Origin: Blastococcus mobilis
GTDB taxonomy: Bacteria; Actinomycetota; Actinomycetes; Mycobacteriales; Geodermatophilaceae
NCBI RefSeq assembly: GCF_900188025.1
Contig: NZ_FZNO01000011.1
Span: 62,001-126,000, forward strand
DNA length: 64,000 nt
Direction: 5' to 3'
Positions 35,634 to 44,756 of the stretch are shown piece after piece. The notes beneath the pieces were generated by a model that was given only the letters and a program-made list of their open reading frames with translations, was not told where the DNA came from and did not search any database. The position numbers and the translations under genes were made by a program. The first letter of the stretch is position 1, and each line of letters starts with the position of its first letter.

Positions 35634-35710
35634 CCCGGCGTCCGTGCCCGGCCGGGGAACCGGCCGGGCACGGCGCCTCGGCCTGCATCCACGACGAGTT
35701 AAGGACCGCT

Positions 35711-36586
35711 GTGCAGCAGCTGCTCAACGGCATCTTCATCGGTTCGATCTACGCGTTGTTCGCCATCGGGTTCACCCTGGTGTTCGGCATCCTGGACCGG
35801 CTGAACCTTGCCCATCCCGCCGTCTTCGCCGCCTCGGCGTTCGTGGGCATCGAGCTCGTCGAGCGGGGCGGGCTGTCGCTCTGGGCAGCACTTCCGATCG
35901 TGTTCGTGTTCGGCGCGGTGCTGGGTCTGCTCATCGAGCGGCTGGCGTTCCGCCCGCTGAAGGGCCGGGCCGACGCGCACTTCGCGGGGCTGATCTCGTC
36001 CATCGCCCTGGCCGGGATGGTCATCGCCCTGCTCCAGTGGCGGTACGGCCCCGACACCCGACGGTTCCCGGCCGGATCGTTCCCCGACACCCGGTACGAG
36101 GTGGCCGGCGCACAGGTGACCCTCGTGCAGGTGGTGATCCTGGGCGTGTCCCTCGCCCTGATGGTCGGCCTGACCTACATGGTCACGAGGAGCCGGCTGG
36201 GCCGCGGGATGCGGGCGGTGGCGGAGAACCCGACGGCGGCTCGCGTGCTCGGCGTGAACGTCGACCGGATCACCGCCGTCACCTTCGCCATCTCCTCGGC
36301 GCTGGGCGCGGTCGCCGGCGTCCTGTTCGCCATCAACGTCAACACCGCCCAACTGGGCATGGGCTCGGCGATCGAGCTCAAGGGGCTGGCCGTGATCATC
36401 GTCGGTGGCATGGGATCCCTGCCCGGCGCGCTCATCGGGGGCCTGGTGCTCGGGCTGGCCGAGGTCTTCGCGGTGCAGTACATCGGCTCGTCCTGGCGTG
36501 ACGTGATCGCCTTCGGCCTGCTGTTCGTCATCCTGCTGCTGCGGCCCCAGGGCCTGCTGGGCGCCCGGAAGGTGCGGGAGGTCTGA
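35711..36586 (+). CDS. ABC transporter permease, LivH type
   Basis: Inner-membrane permease of 291 residues and about 8 helices; starts MQQLLNGIFIGSIYALFAIGFTLVFGILDRLNLAH, the classic LivH N-terminus. The cytoplasmic coupling-helix region RGMRAVAENPTAARVLGVNVDRI lies near residues 164-186. The GTG at 35711 is preceded by AAGGA; the longer ATG start at 35630 lies inside the previous gene and adds non-homologous residues. The stop overlaps the next ATG by one base. Confidence 0.92.
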   Translation: MQQLLNGIFIGSIYALFAIGFTLVFGILDRLNLAHPAVFAASAFVGIELVERGGLSLWAALPIVFVFGAVLGLLIERLAFRPLKGRADAHFAGLISSIALAGMVIALLQWRYGPDTRRFPAGSFPDTRYEVAGAQVTLVQVVILGVSLALMVGLTYMVTRSRLGRGMRAVAENPTAARVLGVNVDRITAVTFAISSALGAVAGVLFAINVNTAQLGMGSAIELKGLAVIIVGGMGSLPGALIGGLVLGLAEVFAVQYIGSSWRDVIAFGLLFVILLLRPQGLLGARKVREV

Positions 36587-38427
36587 TGCTCCTCGAGTAC
36601 GCGACCCCGCTGACCTTCATCGCCCTCGGGGCGATCTTCGCCTACTCCTTCTACGCCGTGCTGATCGCCGGCCAGCTCAGCCTCGGCCAGGCGGGCTTCG
36701 CCTCCGTGGCGGCGTTCTCCGCGGCAGCCCTCGCCCCCAGCGGCAACGACGTCGGGGAGGTGCCCGCCCTGCTGATCGCGGTCGCGATCGGCATGACGCT
36801 CGGGGCCCTGGCCGCCGTCGTGCTGGGTCTGCCGACGATGCACCTGCGCGGGGTCTTCCTCGCCATCGCGACCCTCGGGTTCGCCGAAGCCGTGCGTGTC
36901 GTGCTGCTCAACTCCGAGTGGACCGGCGGCGCCCAGGGGCTGGCGGTTCCCCGGATCCTCACCGTCGGCATGGCGTGGATCGCGCTCGCCGTCGTCGCGT
37001 ACTGGTTCTGGCGGATGGGCCGCTCCCGCTACGGCCGGGCGCTCGAGGCCATCCGCGAGGACGAGCTCGCCGCCCGGTCCATGGGCATAGACGTGGGGCG
37101 CCACCGCCTCGCCGCGTTCGTCACCGCCGGTGCGGTCGCCGGCCTGTACGGGGTGCTGTTCGCCTACTACGTGCGCCTCATCGCACCGGGCGACTTCGAC
37201 TTCGCCGCCGCCGTCGAGGGCCTGGTCACCGCTGTGGTCGGCGGTTCCACCATGTTCCTGGGCCCGCTGCTGGGCAGTGGCTTCCAGACGATGATCCCGG
37301 AACTCCAGCGGGCCGTCGGGGTCGAGGCCGGCTGGATCCGCCCCTTCCTGGCCAGCCTGCTCCTGCTCGTGGTGATCCTCTTCCTCCCCGGAGGACTGGC
37401 CAGCCTCCTCCCGCGGCGCACCCGCCTGCCGGCGGCGAGCGGCGACGGGAACGGCGCCGGGGACGGCAACCGGCCGTCGCACCTCGCCGCCCGCCGCCAC
37501 CCCGCCGCCGGCGAGACCGTGGTCACCCTCGTGGGACTCGGCAAGGAGTACGGCGGGGTCCACGCCGTCCGGGACGTCGACCTGGAGGTCCGCAGCGGCG
37601 AGGTCGTCGGCCTGATCGGGCCCAACGGTGCCGGCAAGACCACGCTGGTCAACATGATCAGTGGGCTGGTGCCGCCGAGCTCCGGCCGCGCCACCGTGCT
37701 GGGCGTGCCGGTCGGTCGCACCCCGGTCCACAAGGTCGCGGCGGCCGGAGTGAGCCGCACCTTCCAGCACTCCAAGCTGTTCAACCGGCTGTCGGCGCTG
37801 GAGAACGTCCTGGTCGGGGCCCACCTGGTCAGCCGCCCGACCTTCCTGCGCCGGCTGCTGTGGCTGCCCTCGGCCCGCCGGGACGAGCAGGCCGCGCTGG
37901 AGCAGGCAGCCCGGTGCCTGCACCGGGTGGGGCTGGCCGATGCGGCCGGCACGCGGGCGTCGGCCCTGTCCTACGGCGACCAGCGGCGGCTGGAGATCGC
38001 CCGGGCGCTCGCATCGGAACCGTCCCTGCTCATCCTCGACGAGCCGGCCGCAGGCATGAACCACGTCGAGGCCTCGACCCTGTCGGCACTGATCAGGTCG
38101 CTGGCCGCGGACGGGCTGACGATCCTGTTCATCGAGCACAACGTCGGCATGGTGCTGGAGACCTGCACCCGGGTGGTCGTCCTCAACTTCGGTGAGGTGA
38201 TCGCCAGCGGCACGCCGCAGGACATCGCCTCGGATCCCGCCGTCATCGAGGCCTACCTGGGCACCGAGGACGACGAGCCGGTCACCGGTTCGGTCGCCGA
38301 GGGAACCCTCGCCGACCCGACCGGGGGCAGCGCGGAGGTCATGGCGGCGGACTCCGTCGCCAACGTGCGCCCGGGCGCGGCCGACACGCTAGAGCCGCCG
38401 GACACGACCCCGAGGAATGCGTCATGA
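36586..38427 (+). CDS. Fused LivM permease - LivG ATP-binding ABC transporter protein
   Basis: Two transporter subunits in one 613-residue chain. Residues 1-280 form a LivM-type permease (LAGQLSLGQAGFASVAAFSAA; GRSRYGRALEAIREDELAARSMGID). A Gly/Arg-rich linker (about 282-310) leads to a LivG-type ATPase with Walker A GPNGAGKTT at 345-353, signature SYGDQRRLEIARAL near 463-476 and Walker B LLILDEPA near 482-489. A 50-residue acidic tail follows. The fusion fixes a 1:1 ratio of permease and ATPase. It starts one base inside the livH stop and overlaps livF by 4 bases. Confidence 0.92.
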   Translation: MLLEYATPLTFIALGAIFAYSFYAVLIAGQLSLGQAGFASVAAFSAAALAPSGNDVGEVPALLIAVAIGMTLGALAAVVLGLPTMHLRGVFLAIATLGFAEAVRVVLLNSEWTGGAQGLAVPRILTVGMAWIALAVVAYWFWRMGRSRYGRALEAIREDELAARSMGIDVGRHRLAAFVTAGAVAGLYGVLFAYYVRLIAPGDFDFAAAVEGLVTAVVGGSTMFLGPLLGSGFQTMIPELQRAVGVEAGWIRPFLASLLLLVVILFLPGGLASLLPRRTRLPAASGDGNGAGDGNRPSHLAARRHPAAGETVVTLVGLGKEYGGVHAVRDVDLEVRSGEVVGLIGPNGAGKTTLVNMISGLVPPSSGRATVLGVPVGRTPVHKVAAAGVSRTFQHSKLFNRLSALENVLVGAHLVSRPTFLRRLLWLPSARRDEQAALEQAARCLHRVGLADAAGTRASALSYGDQRRLEIARALASEPSLLILDEPAAGMNHVEASTLSALIRSLAADGLTILFIEHNVGMVLETCTRVVVLNFGEVIASGTPQDIASDPAVIEAYLGTEDDEPVTGSVAEGTLADPTGGSAEVMAADSVANVRPGAADTLEPPDTTPRNAS

Positions 38428-39173
38428 GCGACCCTATCCTCACCGTGACCGACCTGCGGGTCAGCTACGGGCGCGTCGAGGCCGTCCGCGGGGTCTCCTT
38501 CTCGGCCGAGCCGGGCTCACTGGTCACGCTGGTGGGCGCCAACGGCGCCGGGAAGTCCTCGGTCATCAACGCCGTATCGGGGATGCTGCGGCCGGCCGGC
38601 GGGCGGATCACCTTCGAGGGCTGCGACATCACCCGGACCCCGGCGCACAAGCTGGTGGCCCAGGGGCTGGTCCAGGTGCCGGAGGGCCGGCAGATCCTGG
38701 CCACCCTCACCATCGAGGACAACCTCCGGATGGGCGCGTGGCACACCGGCGGCACGGCGCAGCAGTCCATGGACGCGATGTACGAGCGCTTCCCGGTGCT
38801 GGCCCAGCGGCGCGCCCTGCCCGCCGGTGCGCTCTCCGGCGGTGAGCAGCAGATGCTCGCCATCGCCCGAGCCCTGGTGGCCAAGCCGACCGTGATGCTG
38901 ATGGACGAGCCGTCGATGGGCCTGGCGCCCAAGATCGTCGACGAGGTGTTCCGGGTGATCGGGGAGATCCGGGCGTCCGGCACGACTGTGGTGCTCGTCG
39001 AGCAGAACGCCCGGCGGGCGCTGCGGGCGGCCGACCACGGGTACGTGCTGCAGAACGGGGCGGTCGTGCACTCCGGGCCGGCGGTCGGGCTGCTCGCCGA
39101 CGAACGGATCGTCCAGGCCTACCTGGGCGTCGAGACGGGGCGGGCCGGCGAGGACGGCCGCGCCGGGCCCTAG
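38424..39173 (+). CDS. ABC transporter ATP-binding protein, LivF type
   Basis: Cytoplasmic ATPase of 249 residues completing the first Liv-type importer. Walker A GANGAGKSS near residues 38-46, signature LSGGEQQMLAIARAL (about 137-151), Walker B VMLMDEPSMGLAP, and the LivF-specific VPEGRQIL segment. Its start overlaps the fused LivM-LivG stop by 4 bases. It ends with TAG, followed by a TAGCTA palindrome and a hairpin. Confidence 0.93.
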   Translation: MSDPILTVTDLRVSYGRVEAVRGVSFSAEPGSLVTLVGANGAGKSSVINAVSGMLRPAGGRITFEGCDITRTPAHKLVAQGLVQVPEGRQILATLTIEDNLRMGAWHTGGTAQQSMDAMYERFPVLAQRRALPAGALSGGEQQMLAIARALVAKPTVMLMDEPSMGLAPKIVDEVFRVIGEIRASGTTVVLVEQNARRALRAADHGYVLQNGAVVHSGPAVGLLADERIVQAYLGVETGRAGEDGRAGP

Positions 39174-39219
39174 CTAGCTAGGGGCTGCGGAAGCCGGCTC
39201 GGCCAGGCACCTCCGCAGC
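39168..39219 (+). terminator. Palindrome and hairpin terminator of the first Liv operon
   Basis: CCCTAGCTAGCTAGGG (39168-39183) is a perfect 16-bp palindrome overlapping the stop codon. It is followed at 39184-39219 by stem GCTGCGGA/TCCGCAGC with a 20-base loop that contains a smaller GGC/GCC stem. The hairpin is the likely terminator. Confidence 0.5.
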
Positions 39220-39222
39220 GGT

Positions 39223-39236
39223 TGACGTCGGTGTCA
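39223..39236 (+). promoter_or_regulatory. Operator-like site D (TGACGT-CG-GTGTCA)
   Basis: Matches TGAYRYNNRYGTCA, shared with three other upstream regions. It overlaps a TTGACG -35; CAGTAT about 18 bases later could be the -10. Next gene: the SDR at 39280. Confidence 0.45.
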
Positions 39237-39279
39237 TTTTCTCGGCAGTATCGCTCCCTTGTGACGAGGAAGGCATCTG

Positions 39280-40029
39280 ATGGGCGGGTTGGCAGGCTTC
39301 ACGGGCAAGGTCGCGCTCGTCACCGGCGGCAGCCGAGGTCTCGGTCGCGAGATCGCGCTGGCGTTGGCCGCAGCCGGGGCAGACGTGATCGTCGCCAGCC
39401 GGAACATGGACGCCTGCCGTGTCGTCGCCGACGAGGTGAAAACACTGGGCGGCTCCGCCCTCCCGTACGCATGCCACGTCGGGAGGTGGAATGACCTCGA
39501 CGGTCTGGTGGAGGCCTCGTACGACCGTTTCGGCCGGGTCGACGTGCTAGTGAACAACGCCGGGAAGTCGCCGCCCTATCCATCGCTCACGGGAGTCACC
39601 GAGGCGATGTATGACAGCGTCGTCGGCCTCAACCTGAAGGGTCCCTTCCGGCTCTCGGTGCTGGTCGGCACCCGCATGTTCGAGGGCGCCGGCGGCACGA
39701 TCGTGAACATCTCCAGCGTCGCGTCGCTCCGCCCCCGACCCGATGTCGTGCCGTACGCCGCGGCGAAGGCGGGGCTCAACGCGACGACGATCGCGCTGGC
39801 CCACGCCTTCGCCCCCAAGGTCCGGGTCAACGCGATCGTCCCCGGCGGCTTCCGCACCGACATCAGCAAGCACTGGACGCCGGAGTTCGCCGCTGACCTG
39901 GCCGGGCAGGCGGCGCTGGGACGGCTGGGCGAGCCGAGGGAGATCGTCGGCGCGGCGCTGTTCCTGGCGGGGGAGGCGTCCAGTTTCACCACCGGCGCGC
40001 TGCTCACCGTGGACGGCGGGACGGCGTGA
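39280..40029 (+). CDS. SDR family oxidoreductase
   Basis: Classical short-chain dehydrogenase of 249 residues. NAD(P)-binding TGGSRGLG at 15-22, NNAG near 91-94, catalytic Ser in NISSVAS, and Tyr159-x3-Lys163 (YAAAK). The C-terminus ends SFTTGALLTVDGG, typical of 3-oxoacyl-ACP reductase-like SDRs. The substrate is unknown; the context suggests an alcohol or 3-hydroxyacyl-CoA intermediate of the catabolic cluster. The ATG at 39280 has GGAAGG upstream. Operator-like site D precedes it. Confidence 0.88.
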   Translation: MGGLAGFTGKVALVTGGSRGLGREIALALAAAGADVIVASRNMDACRVVADEVKTLGGSALPYACHVGRWNDLDGLVEASYDRFGRVDVLVNNAGKSPPYPSLTGVTEAMYDSVVGLNLKGPFRLSVLVGTRMFEGAGGTIVNISSVASLRPRPDVVPYAAAKAGLNATTIALAHAFAPKVRVNAIVPGGFRTDISKHWTPEFAADLAGQAALGRLGEPREIVGAALFLAGEASSFTTGALLTVDGGTA

Positions 40030-40107
40030 GCCGGGCACGCCGGTCGCTCCCCCCGGCCGGCCGTCCCCGGCACCGGGCGGTCCGGGCGCCGGAGACGGAG
40101 GCCGCCG

Positions 40108-41154
40108 ATGCCCGGGCCGCCTAGCACCCTGGACGCACGGGCGATCCAGCCTCTCCTCCAACGGTGGGCACGGGCCGTCGTCCGGCCGGACGCCCGCGTC
40201 GAGGCGGTCCGCCCGATGCCCGGCAACTCGGGCCTCAGCTTCGGGTTCACCGCGGTGGGGGACGCGGGCGGGGAGGAGTCCTTCGTCGTCCGGCTGGCGC
40301 CTCCCGGGGTGCGCCGTCGGGGCAACACGGACGTCCTCCGTCAGGTGCCGCTCCTCCGAGCCCTCCACGAGCACGCGGTGCCCATCGCCCCGGTGCGGTG
40401 GTGGACCGACGACCCGGAGTGGTTCGGGACGGATGCGCTCGTCCAGGAGTACGTCCCGGCGCTGCCGCTGCACATGACGGACGCCTCCCTCGGTGTCCGC
40501 GTGCCCGAGGCCGAGGTGCCCGTCCTGCTCGACCGCGCGGTGGACACGCTCGTCGCGATCCACCGGGTCCCGGTCGAGTCGCTGTCCGGCTGGGAGGCGC
40601 CCCGGTCCATCGACACGGAGCTCGCCTTCTGGGACGACGTGCTGCGGTCCGCCGACGACGCCGACTGGCTCGCGGCAGGCCGGGACCTGCGGGCGCACCT
40701 GGCCGACGCCGCACCGGCCGGCCCGCGGACGGGCCTGTTCCACGGGGACTACCAGACCAACAACGTCCTCTTCGACGAGCGCGCGCAGGTGGCCGCGGTG
40801 GTCGACTGGGAGATCGCGGGCCTCGGACCCCAGTGGCTCGACCTCGGGTGGCTGATGATGATGTGCGACCCGGCGTGCTGGCACCCGAGCTACCGGGGAC
40901 GGATGCGCGTCGTGGCGCGGCCGCGGGACCTGCTGCGCCGGTACGAGGCCACGTCCGGCGCTCGGGTGGACCAGCCCCGCTGGTACCAGGCGCTCGCGTG
41001 CTACCGCTTCGGCGCGATCGCCGCCTTCAACTACCGCCTGCACCGGACGGGCCGGCGGGTCGACGAGTTGTACGCCGCCATGGCGCCCTCGGTCGGCGCC
41101 CTGTTCGAGCGGGGCGTGCACCTGCTGCGCGAGCCCGACGGCCAGGTGGACTGA
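40108..41154 (+). CDS. Phosphotransferase family protein (APH fold)
   Basis: Aminoglycoside-phosphotransferase-like kinase fold of 348 residues. The catalytic loop HGDYQTNNVLFDE is at about 212-224 and the metal-binding V-D-W motif has Asp233. Such proteins are commonly encoded among acyl-CoA dehydrogenases and CoA ligases, as in the ACAD10/11 N-terminal domain that phosphorylates 4-hydroxyacyl-CoAs, so a metabolic kinase role is more likely than antibiotic resistance. The ATG at 40108 follows GGAGG. Confidence 0.82.
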   Translation: MPGPPSTLDARAIQPLLQRWARAVVRPDARVEAVRPMPGNSGLSFGFTAVGDAGGEESFVVRLAPPGVRRRGNTDVLRQVPLLRALHEHAVPIAPVRWWTDDPEWFGTDALVQEYVPALPLHMTDASLGVRVPEAEVPVLLDRAVDTLVAIHRVPVESLSGWEAPRSIDTELAFWDDVLRSADDADWLAAGRDLRAHLADAAPAGPRTGLFHGDYQTNNVLFDERAQVAAVVDWEIAGLGPQWLDLGWLMMMCDPACWHPSYRGRMRVVARPRDLLRRYEATSGARVDQPRWYQALACYRFGAIAAFNYRLHRTGRRVDELYAAMAPSVGALFERGVHLLREPDGQVD

Positions 41155-41249
41155 CCGGTGAGCCGCCGGTCGGACGTCCCCCGTCGACGGGGGCCAATCC
41201 TTCGGATCCGGAGCCCGCGGGCCCCGGTCCCTCACGCCTCGGAGGGCAG

Positions 41250-42230
41250 ATGAAGGTCGACCTCAATCTCGTCACGGCGACGCTGGCCGAGATGCCGGAG
41301 CGCGTCGAGCAGGCGCGGTCGGCCGGCTACGACGGGCTCTTCGTCGCCGAGACGCGCCAGGATCCGTTCCCCGCCCTGGCCGTCGCGGGCAGCCGGGCGG
41401 ACGACATCGATCTGGGCAGCTCGATCGCGCTCGCGTTCACGCGCAGCCCGATGACGACGGCGGTCACCGCGTGGGAGCTCCAGCGCGCCAACGGACGGTT
41501 CATCCTGGGATTGGGCAGTCAGGTCCGCAAGCACGTCGAGCGCCGCTTCTCGTGCGCCTACGACCCCCCGCTGCCTCGGCTCCGCGAGTACGTCGCCGCG
41601 GTGCGCCACATCTGGGAGGCCTTCCAGGGCGCGCACCCGCTGGACTTCCACGGCGAGTTCTACGAGCTGGACTTCCTGCCCGAGGCCGTCAACCCGGGGC
41701 CGATCGAGCACCCGCAGCCCAAGATCTACCTGGCCTCCCTCGGGCCGGGCATGTACCGGACGGCGGGGGCCGTGGCCGACGGCGCGTTCGTGCATCCCCT
41801 GCACACGGTGAACTACCTCAAGGACGTGGCCGAACCCGCGGTCGCCGAGGGGCTGGCGACGCAGGGCAGGGAGCGGGACGACTTCGCGCTGTCGGTCACC
41901 GTCTTCACGGTGGTGGGGTCCGGCGAACCGGCTGATCGCATGCGTGAGACGGTGCGCGGCCAACTGGCCTTCTACAGCTCGACACCCACGTACCGGCGCG
42001 TGCTGGAGCACGCGGGTTGGGAGAGGGTCGGGGAGCGGCTCCAGGGCCTGGTCAAGGCCGGTCGGCATGCCGAGATGCCGGCCGAGGTGCCCGACGACAT
42101 GCTGGACGACTTCTGCATCGTCGCCGGGACGTGGCCGGAGGCGGCAGAGATCGCCCGCGCCCGGTACGCGGGTGTCGCGGATCGCATCTCGTTCTACAAC
42201 CCTCCGGCGCCGGGGAAGGCCCTCACGTGA
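41250..42230 (+). CDS. LLM class F420-dependent oxidoreductase (TIGR03617-like)
   Basis: Luciferase-like monooxygenase-fold protein of 326 residues. It begins MKVDLNLVTATLAEMPERVEQARSAGYDGLFVAETRQDPF and contains RFILGLGSQVRKHVERRF, both typical of actinobacterial F420-dependent LLM enzymes. It probably performs hydride transfer to or from a catabolic intermediate; cofactor choice (F420 versus FMN) is inferred from the family. The ATG has GGAGGG upstream. It overlaps the MaoC-like gene by 4 bases. Confidence 0.85.
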   Translation: MKVDLNLVTATLAEMPERVEQARSAGYDGLFVAETRQDPFPALAVAGSRADDIDLGSSIALAFTRSPMTTAVTAWELQRANGRFILGLGSQVRKHVERRFSCAYDPPLPRLREYVAAVRHIWEAFQGAHPLDFHGEFYELDFLPEAVNPGPIEHPQPKIYLASLGPGMYRTAGAVADGAFVHPLHTVNYLKDVAEPAVAEGLATQGRERDDFALSVTVFTVVGSGEPADRMRETVRGQLAFYSSTPTYRRVLEHAGWERVGERLQGLVKAGRHAEMPAEVPDDMLDDFCIVAGTWPEAAEIARARYAGVADRISFYNPPAPGKALT

Positions 42231-42711
42231 GCGGCGATCGGACTGCGGCCCCGGCCGGCCGCCCGCGGGACCTCTACGGGGAGGACCTCGAGGTGGGGGT
42301 CGATCTCCCGACGGGTGCGTACATCATGACCGCGGAGGAGATCGTCGAGTTCGCCAGCGCATGGGACCCGCAGTTCTTCCACGTCGACGCGGACGCCGCG
42401 GCAGACGGCTACTTCGGCGAGCTCATCGCGAGCGGGGTCCACACGCTGGCCGTCTTCCAGCGGCTCGCCGTCGATGCGCACTTCGCGCGCTGGAACATCA
42501 TCGCGGGCCGGCGCATCCACGACCTGCGCTTTCTCGTGCCCTCCGCGCCGGAGACCGGCTGACCGGCCGTCTCGTCGTCGACTCCATCGAGCGGGACGGC
42601 CGCGGACGGGCCGCCCTGCAGATCCGCGGCGAGCTGACCAACCAGCACGGTCAGGCGGTGATGGGGCTGACCATGGACTCGCTCATCCTCACGAGGCCCG
42701 GGACGTCCTAG
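42227..42711 (+). pseudogene. MaoC-like dehydratase, interrupted by a -1 frameshift
   Basis: Hot-dog-fold R-hydratase. The first part (42227-42562) reads FASAWDPQFFHVDADAA, with the expected Asp and His of the hydratase motif, but stops early at TGA 42560-42562. Homology continues without a gap in the -1 frame: after VP at about 42541 the other frame gives LRAGDRLTGRLVVDSIERDGRG, the normal MaoC C-terminal half, ending with TAG at 42709-42711. One missing C in a C run (CCCC to CCC) explains it. Restored length is about 161 residues. It is a pseudogene, a sequencing indel or a slippage site; the rest is well preserved. Confidence 0.75.
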
Positions 42712-42777
42712 CCGGAGCCGGGCCACCGCCTCCGCCGAACGCGGCCCGCCGGGCTCTCGCGCACCCCAGGCAAAAAC

Positions 42778-42791
42778 TGATACACATGTCA
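42778..42791 (+). promoter_or_regulatory. Operator-like site A (TGATAC-AC-ATGTCA)
   Basis: Second match to TGAYRYNNRYGTCA, within CTGATACACATGTCAG, 42 bases before the MBL-fold gene. Confidence 0.5.
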
Positions 42792-42832
42792 GCATGACTC
42801 CGGTGGTGGCCTCGGGCCTCGGTGCGTGACCC

Positions 42833-43864
42833 GTGACGGGACGCACCGGCAGGGACGGATGGGCGGACGAGGGCGTCTTCGAGGTGGCCTCCGGGGTGCA
42901 CCGGATCCCGCTTCCGCTGCCCAGTGACGGACTGCGCGCGGTCAACGTCTACGTCGTCGCGGGGGACGACGGGCCCGTGCTGATCGACTCGGGCTGGGCG
43001 ATCGCCGCCGCCCGCGAGCAACTCGGGAACGGCCTGCGCGAGCTCGGCTACGAGCTGCCGGACGTCCGCCGGTTCCTGGTCACCCACGCCCACCGCGACC
43101 ACTACGAGCAGGCGGTGCACCTCCGCCGGGAGTTCGGCGCGTCGGTCAGCCTGGGTGCCGGTGAGCAGCCGTCGCTGGAGCTGCTCCAGCGCGCGGACGG
43201 CCACCCCTTCGACCCGCAGCTGCGGCTGCTCACCGCCCTGGGCGCCGCATCGCTCGCCGAGACCATCGCCGCCCAGGTGGTCGACGTGGGGGCCGACCCC
43301 GAGGACTGGCAGTCGCCGGACACCTGGCTCCAGGACGGCGACATCGCGATCGCAGGGGACCGCGCGCTGACGGTCGTCCCGACGCCCGGCCACACCACGG
43401 GTCACGTCGTCTTCCACGACCGGGCGGACGCGCTGCTGTTCACCGGTGACCACGTCCTCCCCACCATCACCCCGTCGGTGGGCTTCGAACCGGTGCTGTC
43501 CCCGACCGCGCTGAGCGACTTCCTGGGGTCCCTGGCCCGGGTCCGTCAGTTGCCGGACGCCCTCCTGCTCCCGGCGCACGGGCCGGTGTCGCCGAGCGTC
43601 CACGCGCGGGTCGACGAGCTGCTCGAGCACCACGACGTCCGGCTGGCGCAGACGCTCGGGTACGTCGGGGCCGGTGCCGACACCGGCCTCGACGTCGCGA
43701 GCTCCCTCCGGTGGACCCGTCACGAGCGCCGGCTGGACGAGCTGAACCCGTTCAACCAGCTGCTCGCCCTGGCGGAGACCGCTGCCCACCTCGACCTGCT
43801 CGTCGCACAGGGCCGCGTGACCTGCGCGATCGAGGACGGCGTCCGCCACTACCAGGCGGCGTGA
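42833..43864 (+). CDS. MBL-fold metallo-hydrolase
   Basis: Metallo-beta-lactamase-fold hydrolase of 343 residues with the metal motif H85-x-H87-x-D89-H90 (HAHRDH) and further ligands in PTPGHTTGHVVF and LFTGDHVLP. The C-terminal third (FLGSLARVRQLPDALLLPAHGPVSPSVHARVDELLEHH) matches the glyoxalase II/LACTB2-like group; it may hydrolyse a CoA thioester or lactone in the catabolic route. GTG start at 42833; operator-like site A lies upstream. Confidence 0.85.
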   Translation: MTGRTGRDGWADEGVFEVASGVHRIPLPLPSDGLRAVNVYVVAGDDGPVLIDSGWAIAAAREQLGNGLRELGYELPDVRRFLVTHAHRDHYEQAVHLRREFGASVSLGAGEQPSLELLQRADGHPFDPQLRLLTALGAASLAETIAAQVVDVGADPEDWQSPDTWLQDGDIAIAGDRALTVVPTPGHTTGHVVFHDRADALLFTGDHVLPTITPSVGFEPVLSPTALSDFLGSLARVRQLPDALLLPAHGPVSPSVHARVDELLEHHDVRLAQTLGYVGAGADTGLDVASSLRWTRHERRLDELNPFNQLLALAETAAHLDLLVAQGRVTCAIEDGVRHYQAA

Positions 43865-43936
43865 CGACTCCTCCTCGGTGGAGCACGGCCGCACCACACA
43901 CGTCACCGCCCGGTGGCTTCTCGGAAGGGGCACCGC

Positions 43937-44725
43937 ATGTCGGATCTGTTGGACCTCAAGGGGCGGGTGGCCATGGTCACCGGCGCCGGTCAAGGCGTCG
44001 GCAGGCAGGTCGCGCTCGACCTCGCCGCCCACAACGCCGGCGTCGTCGTCGTCAACGACTTCTTCCCTGATCGGGCGGCGGCCGTCGCCGAGGAGATCAG
44101 GGAGGCCGGGACCAAGGCCGTCCCGGTCGCGTTCGACGTGACCGACCACGACGCGGTGCAGGCGGGCATCGCCGCGGCGGCCGCGGAGGCCGGCTCCGTC
44201 GACATCCTGGTCAACAACGCCGGCAACGCCGGGCCCGAGCACTCGATCTCCGATGCCCGGCCGTTCTGGGAGACCGGACCCGAGGAATGGGCCCCGTGGA
44301 TCGGCTCCAACTTCTTCGGTGTCCTCAACTGCGCCCGAGCGGTGGTCCCCGACATGGTGTCCCGGGGATACGGGCGGATCGTCACGGTCATCTCCGACGC
44401 GGGCCGCGTCGGCGAGCCGAATCTCGTCGTCTACTCCGGCGCAAAGGCCGGTGCGGCCGGCTTCACGCGGGGGCTGGCCAAGGCCGTCGGGCGGCACGGG
44501 ATCACGGCCAACGGCATCGCCCTCTCGGCGATGCGCACCCCAGCCAGCGAGCCGCTGCTCGGCGACCCGGAGATGGTGCGCAAGATGCTGCGCAACTACG
44601 TGGTCAAACGGCTCGGCGAGCCCTCGGACGCCTCCGCGATGGCGCTGTTCCTCGCCTCCGACGCGGCGTCGTGGATCACCGGTCAGACGTACCCGGTCAA
44701 CGGTGGGTACGCCTTCGCGCAGTGA
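43937..44725 (+). CDS. SDR family oxidoreductase
   Basis: Short-chain dehydrogenase of 262 residues: TGAGQGVG at 15-22, NNAG near 96-99, Tyr166-x3-Lys170 (YSGAK), and C-terminal SWITGQTYPVNGG. The usual catalytic Ser lies in a VISDAGR context where ISS is typical, a small deviation. The ATG at 43937 has GGAAGGGG upstream, favouring it over an ATG 24 bases earlier. It follows the MBL gene by 72 bases in the same direction. Confidence 0.87.
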   Translation: MSDLLDLKGRVAMVTGAGQGVGRQVALDLAAHNAGVVVVNDFFPDRAAAVAEEIREAGTKAVPVAFDVTDHDAVQAGIAAAAAEAGSVDILVNNAGNAGPEHSISDARPFWETGPEEWAPWIGSNFFGVLNCARAVVPDMVSRGYGRIVTVISDAGRVGEPNLVVYSGAKAGAAGFTRGLAKAVGRHGITANGIALSAMRTPASEPLLGDPEMVRKMLRNYVVKRLGEPSDASAMALFLASDAASWITGQTYPVNGGYAFAQ

Positions 44726-44756
44726 GGGTCCCGGTCCTTCCTGTCGCCCGGGGGCG

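Noticed and set aside
40108-41154. Aminoglycoside resistance gene
   Set aside because: The APH fold is present, but the context of CoA metabolism and similarity to acyl-CoA dehydrogenase-associated kinases make resistance unlikely.
42709-42711. TAG at the end of the MaoC-like gene as a Sec codon
   Set aside because: The domain is complete, and the following residues are low-complexity with no conserved redox motif.
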